NCBI GenBank assembly: GCA_965661355.1 | Contig: CBFIDI010000021.1 | Coordinates: 1-27,795 of the forward strand | DNA length: 27,795 nucleotides | Direction: 5' to 3' | DNA from: CAMCFD01 sp965661355 | Lineage (GTDB): Bacteria; Pseudomonadota; Alphaproteobacteria; Rickettsiales; UBA1997 | Shown: piece after piece, positions 16,630 through 24,375 of the stretch | Position numbering within the stretch: the stretch's first letter is position 1 | How the letters are laid out: every line of letters begins with the position of its first letter | Translations under genes and position numbers: made by a program | Notes under the pieces: model-generated | What the model was told of the DNA's origin: nothing | What the model saw: the letters and a program-made list of their open reading frames with translations, nothing else | Databases searched by the model: none

Positions 16630-17634
16630 TTATCTATCTTGTCGATTTTGCTGCCCATTATTAAAAGCGTTATTGATAAAAGCAGCGCCCAAAACCGCGC
16701 CCGGCTGGCCATTATGAACAGCAAGATTTTGGGCGTTACCAGCGTTAACTCTTTGCTGGGCAAGTTGCAGCGGAGCTACATCATTTCCGCTTCCCTCATT
16801 AACATCAGCGCCCATATTAATTAAAAGTTCTGCAATTTCGATTTTGCCCTTTGAACAAGCATCATGAAGTGGTGTATTGCCATCTGTGTTTCTCGCATTA
16901 ATATCAGCACCGGAATGTATTAAAAGTTCTGCAATTTCTATATTGCCCCCTAAACAGGCGTCATGAAGTGGCGTATTGCCTTCTACATCTAATAGGTATT
17001 TAGCATCAACTATAGCGCCTGCGTTAATTAGAATTTTCGCGATTTCAGCGTTACCATCGCGGCAAACCTTCTGCAAAATTGTTTCTTCTCCAAGCTCCAT
17101 ATTGACATTAACTCCTGCTGCAACCATATCAGCAACAATTTTAATATTATTACCTGAGCAAGCAGCGAATAGCGGTTCTTCGCCAGCTAATGTTGTCTTA
17201 TCAATTTTAGCTCCTGCTTCAATCAGGATTTGGGCGATTTCAGCATTGCCATCTACACAGGCAGTGTAAAGCGGTGTTTCGCCATTGCAATCTGCTTTAT
17301 CAATATCGGCGCCCCTTGCAATCAAGGCATTGGCAATTTCAACATTACCCTCTGAACAGGCGACATATAGCGGAGTTTCAAGGTAGGAATTTTCTATATT
17401 AATATTGGCCCCTGCTTCAATCAGTTCTAAAGCCACTTCTATGTGAGAATATGAACATGCAATATGCAAAGGCGCTACTCTTCCATCATCTTTGTCTGCT
17501 ACTTCGATTCCAAGTTCATCTTCACTATCTTTGATGTTAATATTAACACCTTCCCTAATACAGGTTCTTACATCATCAAGTTTGCCATCTCTACAAGCTT
17601 CAAATAAATCTTTTTCTCTGTGCGATAAAGCCAT
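16630..17634 (-). CDS. Ankyrin-repeat protein, paralogue B
   Basis: This 334-residue protein has about nine ankyrin repeats, most regular between residues 50 and 290 (for example NTPLHDACSKGKIEIAELLI), and a short Asn/Gln/Ala-rich tail ending NNGQQNRQDR. The N-terminal cap MALSHREKDLFEACRDGKLD closely matches that of gene C, so the two are recent duplicates. The second repeat carries an acidic insertion (EDELGIEVADKDDGR) that lengthens it. No signal peptide or enzymatic domain is seen. A shared-type promoter lies at 17754-17782, about 113 bases ahead of the ATG, with the conserved leader and a hairpin in between. Gene A follows after 76 bases, probably in the same transcript. An intracellular scaffold or secreted effector role is inference. 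Confidence 0.93.
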   Translation of the reverse strand: MALSHREKDLFEACRDGKLDDVRTCIREGVNINIKDSEDELGIEVADKDDGRVAPLHIACSYSHIEVALELIEAGANINIENSYLETPLYVACSEGNVEIANALIARGADIDKADCNGETPLYTACVDGNAEIAQILIEAGAKIDKTTLAGEEPLFAACSGNNIKIVADMVAAGVNVNMELGEETILQKVCRDGNAEIAKILINAGAIVDAKYLLDVEGNTPLHDACLGGNIEIAELLIHSGADINARNTDGNTPLHDACSKGKIEIAELLINMGADVNEGSGNDVAPLQLAQQRVNAGNAQNLAVHNGQPGAVLGAAFINNAFNNGQQNRQDR

Positions 17635-17662
17635 AATAAATTAAAATTAAGGTTAATAATTA
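17635..17662 (-). promoter_or_regulatory. Conserved ankyrin-family leader element, copy B
   Basis: TAATTATTAACCTTAATTTT plus AATTTATT on the minus strand, ending at the ATG. It is identical to copy D. Confidence 0.6.
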
Positions 17663-17682
17663 TATAATGTAATTTACAATTT

Positions 17683-17713
17683 TTAATTATTTATTTTTAA
17701 ACTAAATAATTAA
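17683..17713 (-). promoter_or_regulatory. Leader hairpin shared by ankyrin genes B and D
   Basis: The perfect inverted repeat TTAATTATTTA / TAAATAATTAA (17683-17693 and 17703-17713) has a 9-base loop and lies within the predicted 5' leader. The same hairpin, arms and loop, is found at 19847-19877 before gene D. All stem pairs are A-T or T-A except none with G-C, so stability is modest. Confidence 0.45.
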
Positions 17714-17753
17714 ATAAAACACAATATAAGTTAAAAATTTAGGTAACAAATAG

Positions 17754-17782
17754 ATTGTAACATATTTTTAACCTTCACGAAA
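17754..17782 (-). promoter_or_regulatory. Ankyrin-family promoter, gene B
   Basis: Minus strand: -35 TTTCGT (17777-17782), 17-base spacer, -10 TACAAT (17754-17759) preceded by TATGT. It aligns base for base with the stronger promoters of genes D, E and F. Confidence 0.6.
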
Positions 17783-17899
17783 GAAATACCTAGCGCAGTA
17801 AGGTTTTGGTGGTAATTAAAATTTTTTTTAAAGCAAATCTCAATATTTATAACCTATTTACAAGTTAGTGATAATTTTAGTTATTGTGTTCTTCAGCCC

Positions 17900-18664
17900 T
17901 TATCTTCCCTGCTGATGTTGATTTATATTATTTATGTTAACACCATTAGCATTGGCAATTCCACCAGTCGGGTTACCAAGATCGCTATTGTAAGAAATTA
18001 GAAGGTTGGCGATATCGAAGTGATTATTCCGGCAGGCAAGTTCTAAAGCAGTTGAGTTAGAGCTGTCTTTTAAACTAGTAATGGACCCCGCCTCAATCAA
18101 GGTTTTTGCAGTTTTAATGTGACCTTCTAAACATGCAAAATGTAATGGTGTTTGAAGATCGGAATCAGGTGCGTTAACATTAGCACCAGCTTCAATTAAA
18201 TAACCTGAAACTTCAGAGTGACCCTGTAAACAGGAGTAATGCAAAGGTGTTTCATCTTCAACATTTACCGAATTAATATCGGCATCTTTTCTAATAAGAG
18301 CTTCTACAATGTCAAGATGACCCTGTGAACAAGCGGAATGTAAAGGGGTGATATTAAGATTATCTGTACTATTGACATAAGATTTCGCATCCAAAAGAAT
18401 GTTTACAATTCCAGAATGACCGTGTAAACAGGCATAATGCAAAGGTGTTTCATAGTTGCCATTTTCGGCATCAATATTTGCTTTTGCATCAATTAGTGCT
18501 TCTGCAATTTCAGAATGACCCTGTAAACAGGCAATGTGCAAAGGTGTTTCATAGTTGATATTTTCGAAATCAATATTTGCTTTTGCATCAATTAAGGCTT
18601 CTACAATTTTAGAATAACCATGTAAACAGGCAATGTGAATTGGAGTATTGCCCATATCACCCAC
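17900..18664 (-). CDS. Ankyrin-repeat protein, paralogue C, with lost ATG start
   Basis: From a GTG at 18664 this gives 254 residues with about seven ankyrin repeats and an Asn/Gln-rich tail (NPTGGIANANGVNINN, ending HQQGR). The frame stays open 34 codons further upstream to 18766. It encodes IPLSHIEKDLFEACKNGKLD, the same N-terminal cap as gene B, but the position of the family ATG is ATA (18764-18766). So either ATA or another weak start is used, or translation begins at the GTG and the cap is lost. Repeats around residues 10-80 are almost identical to each other (ALIDAKANID, then NYETPLH), a recent 99-bp tandem duplication. The conserved leader is present upstream, but the shared promoter is not. 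The gene may be decaying. Confidence 0.85.
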   Translation of the reverse strand: MGDMGNTPIHIACLHGYSKIVEALIDAKANIDFENINYETPLHIACLQGHSEIAEALIDAKANIDAENGNYETPLHYACLHGHSGIVNILLDAKSYVNSTDNLNITPLHSACSQGHLDIVEALIRKDADINSVNVEDETPLHYSCLQGHSEVSGYLIEAGANVNAPDSDLQTPLHFACLEGHIKTAKTLIEAGSITSLKDSSNSTALELACRNNHFDIANLLISYNSDLGNPTGGIANANGVNINNINQHQQGR

Positions 18665-18766
18665 AACATTAACATCAATACCTTCTCTAATAAAGGCTCT
18701 TACATTATCAAGTTTGCCGTTTTTACAAGCTTCAAATAAATCTTTTTCTATGTGTGATAAAGGTAT

Positions 18767-18795
18767 AATAAATTAGAATTAGGGTTAATAATTAA
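18767..18795 (-). promoter_or_regulatory. Conserved ankyrin-family leader element, copy C
   Basis: TTAATTATTAACCCTAATTC plus TAATTTATT, identical to copy A, directly before the ATA codon that replaces the family ATG. Its position supports the view that the original start was at 18766. Confidence 0.6.
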
Positions 18796-18928
18796 GTGTC
18801 GTAATTGTTGCGGCGGTCGGTTAAGTTAATATCTCAAATTAAGGTTTTCGTTGTCAATAATTAGTAAAAAATAACCATAAAAATCTAGAAATATATCTTA
18901 GATGCGCCATCGATTTTTTTTAATATTT

Positions 18929-18946
18929 TTGCAAAATATTTTGCAA
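18929..18946. repeat. Perfect 18-bp palindrome between ankyrin genes D and C
   Basis: TTGCAAAATATTTTGCAA is fully symmetrical. It lies in the 243-bp gap between genes D and C and could be an operator or part of a weak terminator after D (T-rich flanks). Function unknown. Confidence 0.4.
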
Positions 18947-19009
18947 GCAGTCTTAAACTTTTTTAATTATTTTTAACTACCTAGCAAAAGTTTATTCTCT
19001 AGCATTTAT

Positions 19010-19798
19010 TTACCTGCCCTGATTCTGGTCTCGGGGTCCGTTATCAAGTTGATCAGCAACAGGATCAGCAACAGCTTGCGCATTAGCCCTTCTTACTGCT
19101 CTAGTTATAATTTCTATTGCTACATCATTTTTATTCAGAACGGCCTTATCTAAAGCTGTGCTACCTTCATGATCTTGCGCATTAACATCGGCGCCATTAT
19201 CAATTAAGGTATGCAAAATATTACTATTTTTATCGCCATTAGCATCAAAATCTGTATTCTCAGAAGCAATATGCAATGGTCTAATTTGATGCATATCTTG
19301 CGCATTAACATCAGCACCTTTGTCAATTAATTTATGAGCTATTCTAGCGTCGCTATGTATACTGGCTTTATGTAGTGGTGTTGTACCTAAGCTATCTCTC
19401 GCATTAACATCGGCACCTACATTAATCAGAATATTTGAAATTTGATATTCATTGCATTGACATGCATCATGTAGAGGTGTAGCTCCATTAATATCTTGGT
19501 TTCTAATATTAGCGCCTTCATTAATCAATATATTGACAATTCCAACTCTACCACTTGCACAAGCTTTTGTAAGTGGAGTATTTTTTCTATAATCTTGCGC
19601 ATCAATATCAGCACCTGCTTCAAGTAATTTAGTAACACTCTCGGCGGAGCCATATTTACAGGCAATATGTAATGGTCTTTCATTGTGATTATTTTCTGAA
19701 TTAACATCAGCGCCATTAGCAATAAGGCGATTAACTTCGTTGATATCGTTTCTTTGACAAGCGTTAAATAATTCTTGGTTAATTTGTGATAAAGCCAT
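19010..19798 (-). CDS. Ankyrin-repeat protein, paralogue D
   Basis: This 262-residue protein has about six regular ankyrin repeats (for example GTTPLHKASIHSDARIAHKL) and a tail ending NGPRDQNQGR. The N-terminal cap MALSQINQELFNACQRNDIN is closest to that of gene F (MALSVINQKLFDACKNNNID), so D and F are sister copies. One repeat is lengthened by NTDFDANGDKNSN. No signal peptide, membrane segment or catalytic motif is present. Its leader is almost identical to that of gene B for about 100 bases, including the hairpin, and then carries about 55 extra bases. The promoter is at 19975-20003. The function is presumably binding of a bacterial or host protein. Confidence 0.93.
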   Translation of the reverse strand: MALSQINQELFNACQRNDINEVNRLIANGADVNSENNHNERPLHIACKYGSAESVTKLLEAGADIDAQDYRKNTPLTKACASGRVGIVNILINEGANIRNQDINGATPLHDACQCNEYQISNILINVGADVNARDSLGTTPLHKASIHSDARIAHKLIDKGADVNAQDMHQIRPLHIASENTDFDANGDKNSNILHTLIDNGADVNAQDHEGSTALDKAVLNKNDVAIEIITRAVRRANAQAVADPVADQLDNGPRDQNQGR

Positions 19799-19826
19799 AA
19801 TAAATTAAAATTAAGGTTAATAATTA
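19799..19826 (-). promoter_or_regulatory. Conserved ankyrin-family leader element, copy D
   Basis: TAATTATTAACCTTAATTTT plus AATTTATT on the minus strand, abutting the ATG; identical to copy B. Confidence 0.6.
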
Positions 19827-19846
19827 TATAATGTAATTTACAATTC

Positions 19847-19877
19847 TTAATTATTTATTTTTAAACTAAATAATTAA
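19847..19877 (-). promoter_or_regulatory. Leader hairpin of ankyrin gene D
   Basis: Arms TTAATTATTTA (19847-19857) and TAAATAATTAA (19867-19877) with a 9-base loop, identical to the hairpin before gene B. Confidence 0.45.
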
Positions 19878-19974
19878 ATAAAAAATAATATAAGTTAAAA
19901 ATTTTTAACTATGTTCGAAATTGCGATTGCAAATGCATTTAAAAATTAAAAGTTAAAATTTAGGCAACAAATAT

Positions 19975-20003
19975 ATTATAACATATTTTCAACCTTTGCG
20001 CAA
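19975..20003 (-). promoter_or_regulatory. Ankyrin-family promoter, gene D
   Basis: Minus strand: TTGCGC (19998-20003), 17 bases, TATAAT (19975-19980) with an upstream TGT giving an extended -10. The predicted leader is about 170 bases, the longest of the family. Confidence 0.65.
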
Positions 20004-20042
20004 GAAATATTAAGATTAGTAAGTTTTTACTGATAATTAAAA

Positions 20043-20202
20043 CAAGCTTTGGCTTTAAGTTAAAATTAAATAGGGCTAAATAATTTGAGTGATAAATTTA
20101 TTATCAAAAACGAGGCATAGCAAGCGTATATTTTAAATACTTTTGGTGATGAATTTAGTAATTAAATTATAATGGGTAAATTTACATCTAAAGTTTAGGC
20201 TT
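20043..20202 (-). repeat. Dispersed intergenic repeat, family 1, inverted copy near gene D
   Basis: On the minus strand it reads TATAATTTAATTACTAAATT, CATCACCAAAA, TTGCTATG, GTTTTTGATAATAAATTTAT and AAATTATTTAGCCC, in the same order as copy 1. It lies between the terminator of gene E and the promoter of gene D. Confidence 0.65.
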
Positions 20203-20239
20203 GGTATATTTCGTGACCAAATTCTATATTTTACTTTAC

Positions 20240-20283
20240 AAAAGGTCGACCAGAAGTCAATTTATGACCTTGTCGACCTTTTT
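20240..20283. terminator. Strong bidirectional hairpin terminator after ankyrin gene E
   Basis: AAAAGGTCGAC (20240-20250) pairs with GTCGACCTTTTT (20272-20283). The loop holds a smaller GTCA/TGAC hairpin. It lies 15 bases past the end of the last reading frame of gene E (minus strand), with poly-T on both strands. Confidence 0.8.
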
Positions 20284-20297
20284 ATTTATATTAATAT

Positions 20298-20750
20298 TTA
20301 TAGATCCAACTCTTTAGTATCAACTTGGGCCTTTTGAGCTTGAGCACTGCTAACGCCGCCGGAGGGGTTGGCGACATTACGATTTATTAAATCAGTTAAG
20401 TATTTAGTAATGTCATCGCGATTGTAAAGAGTGGCAATATCTAGTGGATCTTTGCCTTGATTGTTTTTTAAAGTAACATCAGCGCCATTTTCAATTAGCA
20501 ATCGACAAGATTCGGCACAGCCCTTTGCGCATGCAAAATGTAGTGGCGTATCACCGGCTTCATTTTGCGCATTAATATCAGATCCTACAGAAACTAGCTC
20601 GCGGACGAATTCAACATTATCAATATCACAAGAACAGGCATAATGTAGTGGCGTATCACCGGCCCCATCTTTCGCATTAATGTCGGCTCTACCCGGGTCA
20701 ATCAGCGACTTAAGGATTGTATAATTACCATTTCTGCAAGCAATATGCAA
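20298..20750 (-). CDS. C-terminal open fragment of ankyrin gene E
   Basis: This 150-codon open piece from a TTG at 20750 encodes the last four ankyrin repeats (ADINAKDGAGDTPLHYAC and so on) and a tail NRNVANPSGGVSSAQAQK ending KELDL. The TTG is merely the Leu codon of a PLHIACRNG repeat, and the same frame is open further upstream to the frameshift at about 20934. It is therefore not an independent gene by origin. It would be translated only through frameshifting or internal initiation. Confidence 0.5.
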   Translation of the reverse strand: MHIACRNGNYTILKSLIDPGRADINAKDGAGDTPLHYACSCDIDNVEFVRELVSVGSDINAQNEAGDTPLHFACAKGCAESCRLLIENGADVTLKNNQGKDPLDIATLYNRDDITKYLTDLINRNVANPSGGVSSAQAQKAQVDTKELDL

Positions 20751-20803
20751 CGGAGCTTCACCGCATGTAGTTTTCTCATCAACATTAATATTTGCAAGAT
20801 TAA

Positions 20804-22276
20804 TTAATTTGAGAACAGTTTCAACATTATTACTTTCGCAGGCGACAAGTAAAGGCGTTTCACCTTTGGAATTAGCTTGTAGGTTAATATTGGCATTTGC
20901 CTGAAATAATATATTGAAAGCCCCGATATTACCTTTTTAAGGGCGGTAAATAACGGAGTTTCACCTTTCGTATCTTGCGCATTAATATCCGCGCCCGCAG
21001 CAATCAAGACATTTATAATTGCAATATTACCTTCTTGACAAGCGTAATGCAATGCTGTTTTTCCCAGTTTAGATTGTAAATTAATATTAGGATTTCTTTC
21101 AAGTAACATGCCAACAATTTCAGTGTGACCTTCTGCGCAAGCTAAATGTAAAGGTGATTTGCCTTTGCTATTCATTGAATTAACATTGAAGCCTAACTGG
21201 AGTAGTATTCTGACAATTTTAGCCTGACCTTCTTTACAAGCTAAATGTAGCAGCTTTTCTTCAGTATTGCCAGCGCCTTGACCAGAAGCTTGCCCTTGAG
21301 CAGTAGGGTCTGGGTTAAAGTCCAATAATTCATATAAATTAATAGCAAGTATATTGAGTTGATCAGAGTTAGCGCTCTGTAACGGAGTTTGACCTTGTTT
21401 ATTTATTATATAAAAATCAGCGCCTTTGTCAGATAGTAAATTATAGAATTTAGAATTACTATTTATGCAAGCAATATGTAATGGCGTTTCTCCGAAGAAA
21501 TTTTGCGCATTAATATCTATATCATCACAAAGAAGAAGTTTATGCATGATCTCATCAAGGTTTTTTTCACAGGCAATATGCAGAGGTGTTTTGCCGCCAC
21601 TTTCAACTTCGTCTTTATTTCTTAAATTGATATCAGCGCCCACATCAATTAGTGTAACGACAGAATCAACATTGTCGTTTACACAAGCTTTATGTAACGG
21701 TGTCTCACCTTCATTATCTTGTATGTCAACATCAGCGCCCGCAGCAATCAAGCTATTGATAATTGCAATATTGCCTACTTGACAAGCGTAATGCAATTCT
21801 GTTTTTCCACGGCTAGATTGTAAATTAATATTAGGATTTCTTTCAAGTAATATTTCAACAATTTCAGCGTGATTTTTCTCACAAGCGAAATGTAAAGGTG
21901 TTCTTTTTGATTTAGATAGTGAATTAATGTCAGCTCCTGCTTCAAGCAATATATGGGCAATTTCAGTCTGATCTTGCGTAGAAGCATAATGTAACGGCGT
22001 TTTACCTCTCTTATCTCGTGATTCAATATCAGCGCCTGATTGGATCAGCGCTACAGTAATCTCGGCCTGACTTTCTTTGCAAGCAACATGTAGCGGAGTT
22101 TTACCTTTACTATCTTGTAATTCAATATCGGCGCCTAAAGCGAGTAGCATTTTAGTGATGTTGGCCTGACCTTTTTCGCAAGCAACATGTAAAGGTGTTT
22201 CGCCTTTACTATCTTGTGCATTAAAATCAGCATTAAGTCGAACTAGAAAGTCAAATATACCAACATTTCCATTCAT
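20804..22276 (-). CDS. Main open fragment of ankyrin gene E
   Basis: The 490-codon open piece begins at an ATG (22276) that is the Met of a YYTCMNGNVG repeat. The frame is open further up to the nonsense codon at 22651. It encodes about 13 ankyrin repeats, a 17-residue Gln/Gly/Ala linker (TAQGQASGQGAGNTEEK), three more repeats, and then about 50 out-of-frame residues with no ankyrin character (ISGLSIYYFRQM onward) caused by the frameshift. Two neighbouring repeats (LLERNPNINLQ and AIINSLIAAGADV) recur almost unchanged seven repeats later, showing internal duplication. If translated, it would be a truncated ankyrin protein without the family cap and tail. Confidence 0.6.
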   Translation of the reverse strand: MNGNVGIFDFLVRLNADFNAQDSKGETPLHVACEKGQANITKMLLALGADIELQDSKGKTPLHVACKESQAEITVALIQSGADIESRDKRGKTPLHYASTQDQTEIAHILLEAGADINSLSKSKRTPLHFACEKNHAEIVEILLERNPNINLQSSRGKTELHYACQVGNIAIINSLIAAGADVDIQDNEGETPLHKACVNDNVDSVVTLIDVGADINLRNKDEVESGGKTPLHIACEKNLDEIMHKLLLCDDIDINAQNFFGETPLHIACINSNSKFYNLLSDKGADFYIINKQGQTPLQSANSDQLNILAINLYELLDFNPDPTAQGQASGQGAGNTEEKLLHLACKEGQAKIVRILLQLGFNVNSMNSKGKSPLHLACAEGHTEIVGMLLERNPNINLQSKLGKTALHYACQEGNIAIINVLIAAGADINAQDTKGETPLFTALKKVISGLSIYYFRQMPILTYKLIPKVKRLYLSPAKVIMLKLFSN

Positions 22277-22738
22277 GCAAGTGTAATATAAAGGTGTTTT
22301 ACCTTCATTATCTCGTGATTCAATATTAGCATTTAGTTGTTCTATCAGTATTTTAGAGATCTCAGCCCGACCTTTTTCACAAGCAACATGTAAAGGTGTT
22401 TTACCTTCATTATCTCGTGATTCAATATTAGCATTCGCCTCATTTAAAGCGGCAATAACCGCAACATGACCTTTTTTGCAAGCAACATGTAACGGCGTTT
22501 CTCCTTCATTATCTTGTGCATTAACATCGGCGCCACTTTGAGCCAGAAAATCAACTATCTCAACATTGTCATTTATGCAAGCGTGATATAAAGGTGTTTT
22601 ACCTTCATTATCTCGTGATTCAATATTAACGCCTTGTTTAATATGAAATTATACTTGATCAAGTTCTCCATTTTGACAAGCTAATATTAGTTTTTTCTTC
22701 CGACTATCGTCTCTTATAGAACTTATTCTAGGGGGCAT

Positions 22739-22767
22739 AATATATAAGAATTAAGGTTAATAATTAA
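22739..22767 (-). promoter_or_regulatory. Conserved ankyrin-family leader element, copy E
   Basis: TTAATTATTAACCTTAATTC plus TTATATATT precedes the ATG at 22738; it differs from the others only at the 3' end. Confidence 0.55.
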
Positions 22768-23216
22768 ATTAATGTCATTTGCAATTCTTAATTATTGAAA
22801 TCTAGAGTTAAGTCTAAAATAAATTAATTAAATCAAGGGTGACATAAGTTAAAAATTTACTAAAAAAATTATTATAACATATTTTAGACATGTAGGCAAG
22901 AAATATTAAATTCAACAAGATTTGCCTTACATGAAGTTAAAATTTAATTAATAAAATCACTTTCAAAGTCTTTATAATATTTAAAGTTAAAATGTTATTA
23001 TTTAAAGATAAATAAAAATATAGAAATATATTTTGGATATAATTTTGATTTTGTTTCAATAATTTTACTGGAAATATTGTGTATTTATTTATTTTTAAGA
23101 ATAATAAATGATATTTGGCACTAAATCAAAATTAACCTATTTTATAAATGACCTATTAAATATTTAGACAAGCCAAGAAATAATATTTACCTTACCATTT
23201 TTATTTATTATTGATT
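22768..23216. other. Non-coding gap between ankyrin genes F and E
   Basis: It contains the gene E promoter (22871-22899). The remaining sequence is AT-rich and holds AAAAATATAGAAATATAT near 23017, similar to AAAAATCTAGAAATATAT near 18877 in the D-C gap, which suggests duplicated flanks. No clear terminator for gene F. Confidence 0.45.
22871..22899 (-). promoter_or_regulatory. Ankyrin-family promoter, gene E
   Basis: Minus strand: TTGCCT (22894-22899), 17-base spacer, TATAAT (22871-22876) with TATGT before it (extended -10). The flanks ATATTTCTTGCC and AAAATATGTTATAAT are shared with genes D and F. Confidence 0.65.
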
Positions 23217-24242
23217 TTATCGCTTATTATCAACGCTTATAACGCGACCTTTAGTTTTTTGAGCTTCAGGATTGGCAACTTCAGCAGCAGGAGCAGCGCT
23301 AGAAACAGGGGTATTCTCAAATTCCTCCAAACATTCATCATTTTCATTTCTCGCATAAGCGTTAGGATACCGACTGGACATAAATTTATAGACATCAGGG
23401 TTGTCATTTTCAGTGGCGTAAATTAGAGGTGTATTGCCCTTATCATCTTGTATATCAATATTGGCGCCCGCAGAAATCAATTTGTCAATGCATTCAATGC
23501 TACTTTCTTGACAGGCCCAATGTAACGGGGATTTGCCCTTATCATCTTGTGCATCAATATCGGCGCCTGCAGAAAGTAGCTCGTGCATAATTTCAAAATG
23601 AGAAGATTTAGCGGCTGTGTATAGAGGGGTTTCATTATATTTATCTTGCGCATTAACGTTAGCGCCTTTAGAAATAAGCTTGCGAACTATTTCAAGATCA
23701 CCGCGTTTAGAAGTCCTGTGTAATGGCGTTTCGCCAATAATATCTGGAACATCAATATCGGCGCCGAAGTCAAGCAGTATATCAATAGCTTCAGATTGTT
23801 TATAAATAGAAGCTATATGCAAAGGGGTCATAGCTAAGCCTCTAAAATCTATATCGGCGCCTGAATTAACTAGAACCTTAATTACTTCAATATGGCCATT
23901 AACACAGGCGTTATACAATGGCGTCCTGCCTATAATATTTGTTTCATTAACATCAGCGCCTGCTTCAATTAAACTATCAACAATTTTAGGGTTATCGCTC
24001 GCGGAGGCGAAATGTAGCGGCAGATCTCCAACATAATTTTTACTTCCGACATTAGCGCCTTCTTCAAGTAATTTACGAACAGTTTCAGCGCTACCATTTT
24101 TACAGGCGACATGTAAAGGAGTTTCTTTCTTATTGCCTCGCGAATTAACATCGGCACCACCAGCAATAAGGCGAAATACTTCATCAATATTATTATTTTT
24201 ACAAGCGTCAAATAATTTTTGGTTGATAACTGATAAAGCCAT
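23217..24242 (-). CDS. Ankyrin-repeat protein, paralogue F
   Basis: This 341-residue protein has about nine ankyrin repeats from residue 6 to 300 (for example KGKSPLHWACQESSIECIDK) and a non-repeat tail of Ala, Pro, Glu and Lys (VSSAAPAAEVANPEAQKTKG) ending VDNKR. The tail is more charged and basic at its very end than in the other copies. The cap MALSVINQKLFDACKNNNID pairs it with gene D. No signal peptide or enzyme motif is present. It is the first gene of the cluster in transcription order, with its own strong promoter at 24376-24404 and leader of about 127 bases. The role is likely protein binding; an effector role is inference. Confidence 0.93.
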   Translation of the reverse strand: MALSVINQKLFDACKNNNIDEVFRLIAGGADVNSRGNKKETPLHVACKNGSAETVRKLLEEGANVGSKNYVGDLPLHFASASDNPKIVDSLIEAGADVNETNIIGRTPLYNACVNGHIEVIKVLVNSGADIDFRGLAMTPLHIASIYKQSEAIDILLDFGADIDVPDIIGETPLHRTSKRGDLEIVRKLISKGANVNAQDKYNETPLYTAAKSSHFEIMHELLSAGADIDAQDDKGKSPLHWACQESSIECIDKLISAGANIDIQDDKGNTPLIYATENDNPDVYKFMSSRYPNAYARNENDECLEEFENTPVSSAAPAAEVANPEAQKTKGRVISVDNKR

Positions 24243-24271
24243 AATAAATAAATATTAAAGTTAATAATTAA
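24243..24271 (-). promoter_or_regulatory. Conserved ankyrin-family leader element, copy F
   Basis: TTAATTATTAACTTTAATAT plus TTATTTATT, ending at the ATG. It is slightly more diverged than copies A to D. Confidence 0.55.
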
Positions 24272-24375
24272 ATCAAGAAATATATGAAGCCAAAATCTTT
24301 AATTATATTTGTAATTGAAATTGGCAAATATAACTGCAAATTAAGAGTGTTTCTTAGAAATTTAACAAAAAATGA

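Larger units (their letters stand above)
20298..22738 (-). pseudogene. Large ankyrin-repeat gene E (about 22 repeats) with a nonsense codon and a frameshift
   Basis: The family-type ATG is at 22736-22738 and the final stop at 20298. Joined, this is one gene of about 813 codons with 22 ankyrin repeats, by far the largest of the cluster. Two lesions interrupt it. Codon 30 is TAA (22649-22651), where paralogues read through (ELDQV-stop-FHIKQGVNI). Near 20934-20938 a run of five A residues on the coding strand has lost one base, shifting the frame inside repeat 17. Restoring one A gives ALKKGNIGAFNILF and continuous repeats to the end. Promoter (22871-22899), leader and terminator are intact, so it is still expected to be transcribed. 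The two open fragments are listed separately. A recent pseudogene is the simplest reading; sequencing error at the A-run is possible. Confidence 0.8.

Noticed and set aside
20934..20938. Programmed ribosomal frameshift in ankyrin gene E
   Set aside because: The A-run is short (five), without a classical slippery heptamer or a clear downstream structure, and a nonsense codon is present elsewhere in the same gene. Decay or assembly error is simpler.
23211..23426. Plus-strand ORFs opposite the ankyrin genes (here and at 16639, 16976, 20461, 21465, 23617)
   Set aside because: They are antisense shadows of ankyrin codons: no independent homology, no promoter and amino-acid composition dictated by the opposite strand.
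15441..24242. CRISPR-like periodic repeats
   Set aside because: The roughly 99-bp periodicity on the plus strand comes from ankyrin codons on the minus strand. Units are diverged, in frame and have no spacer structure.
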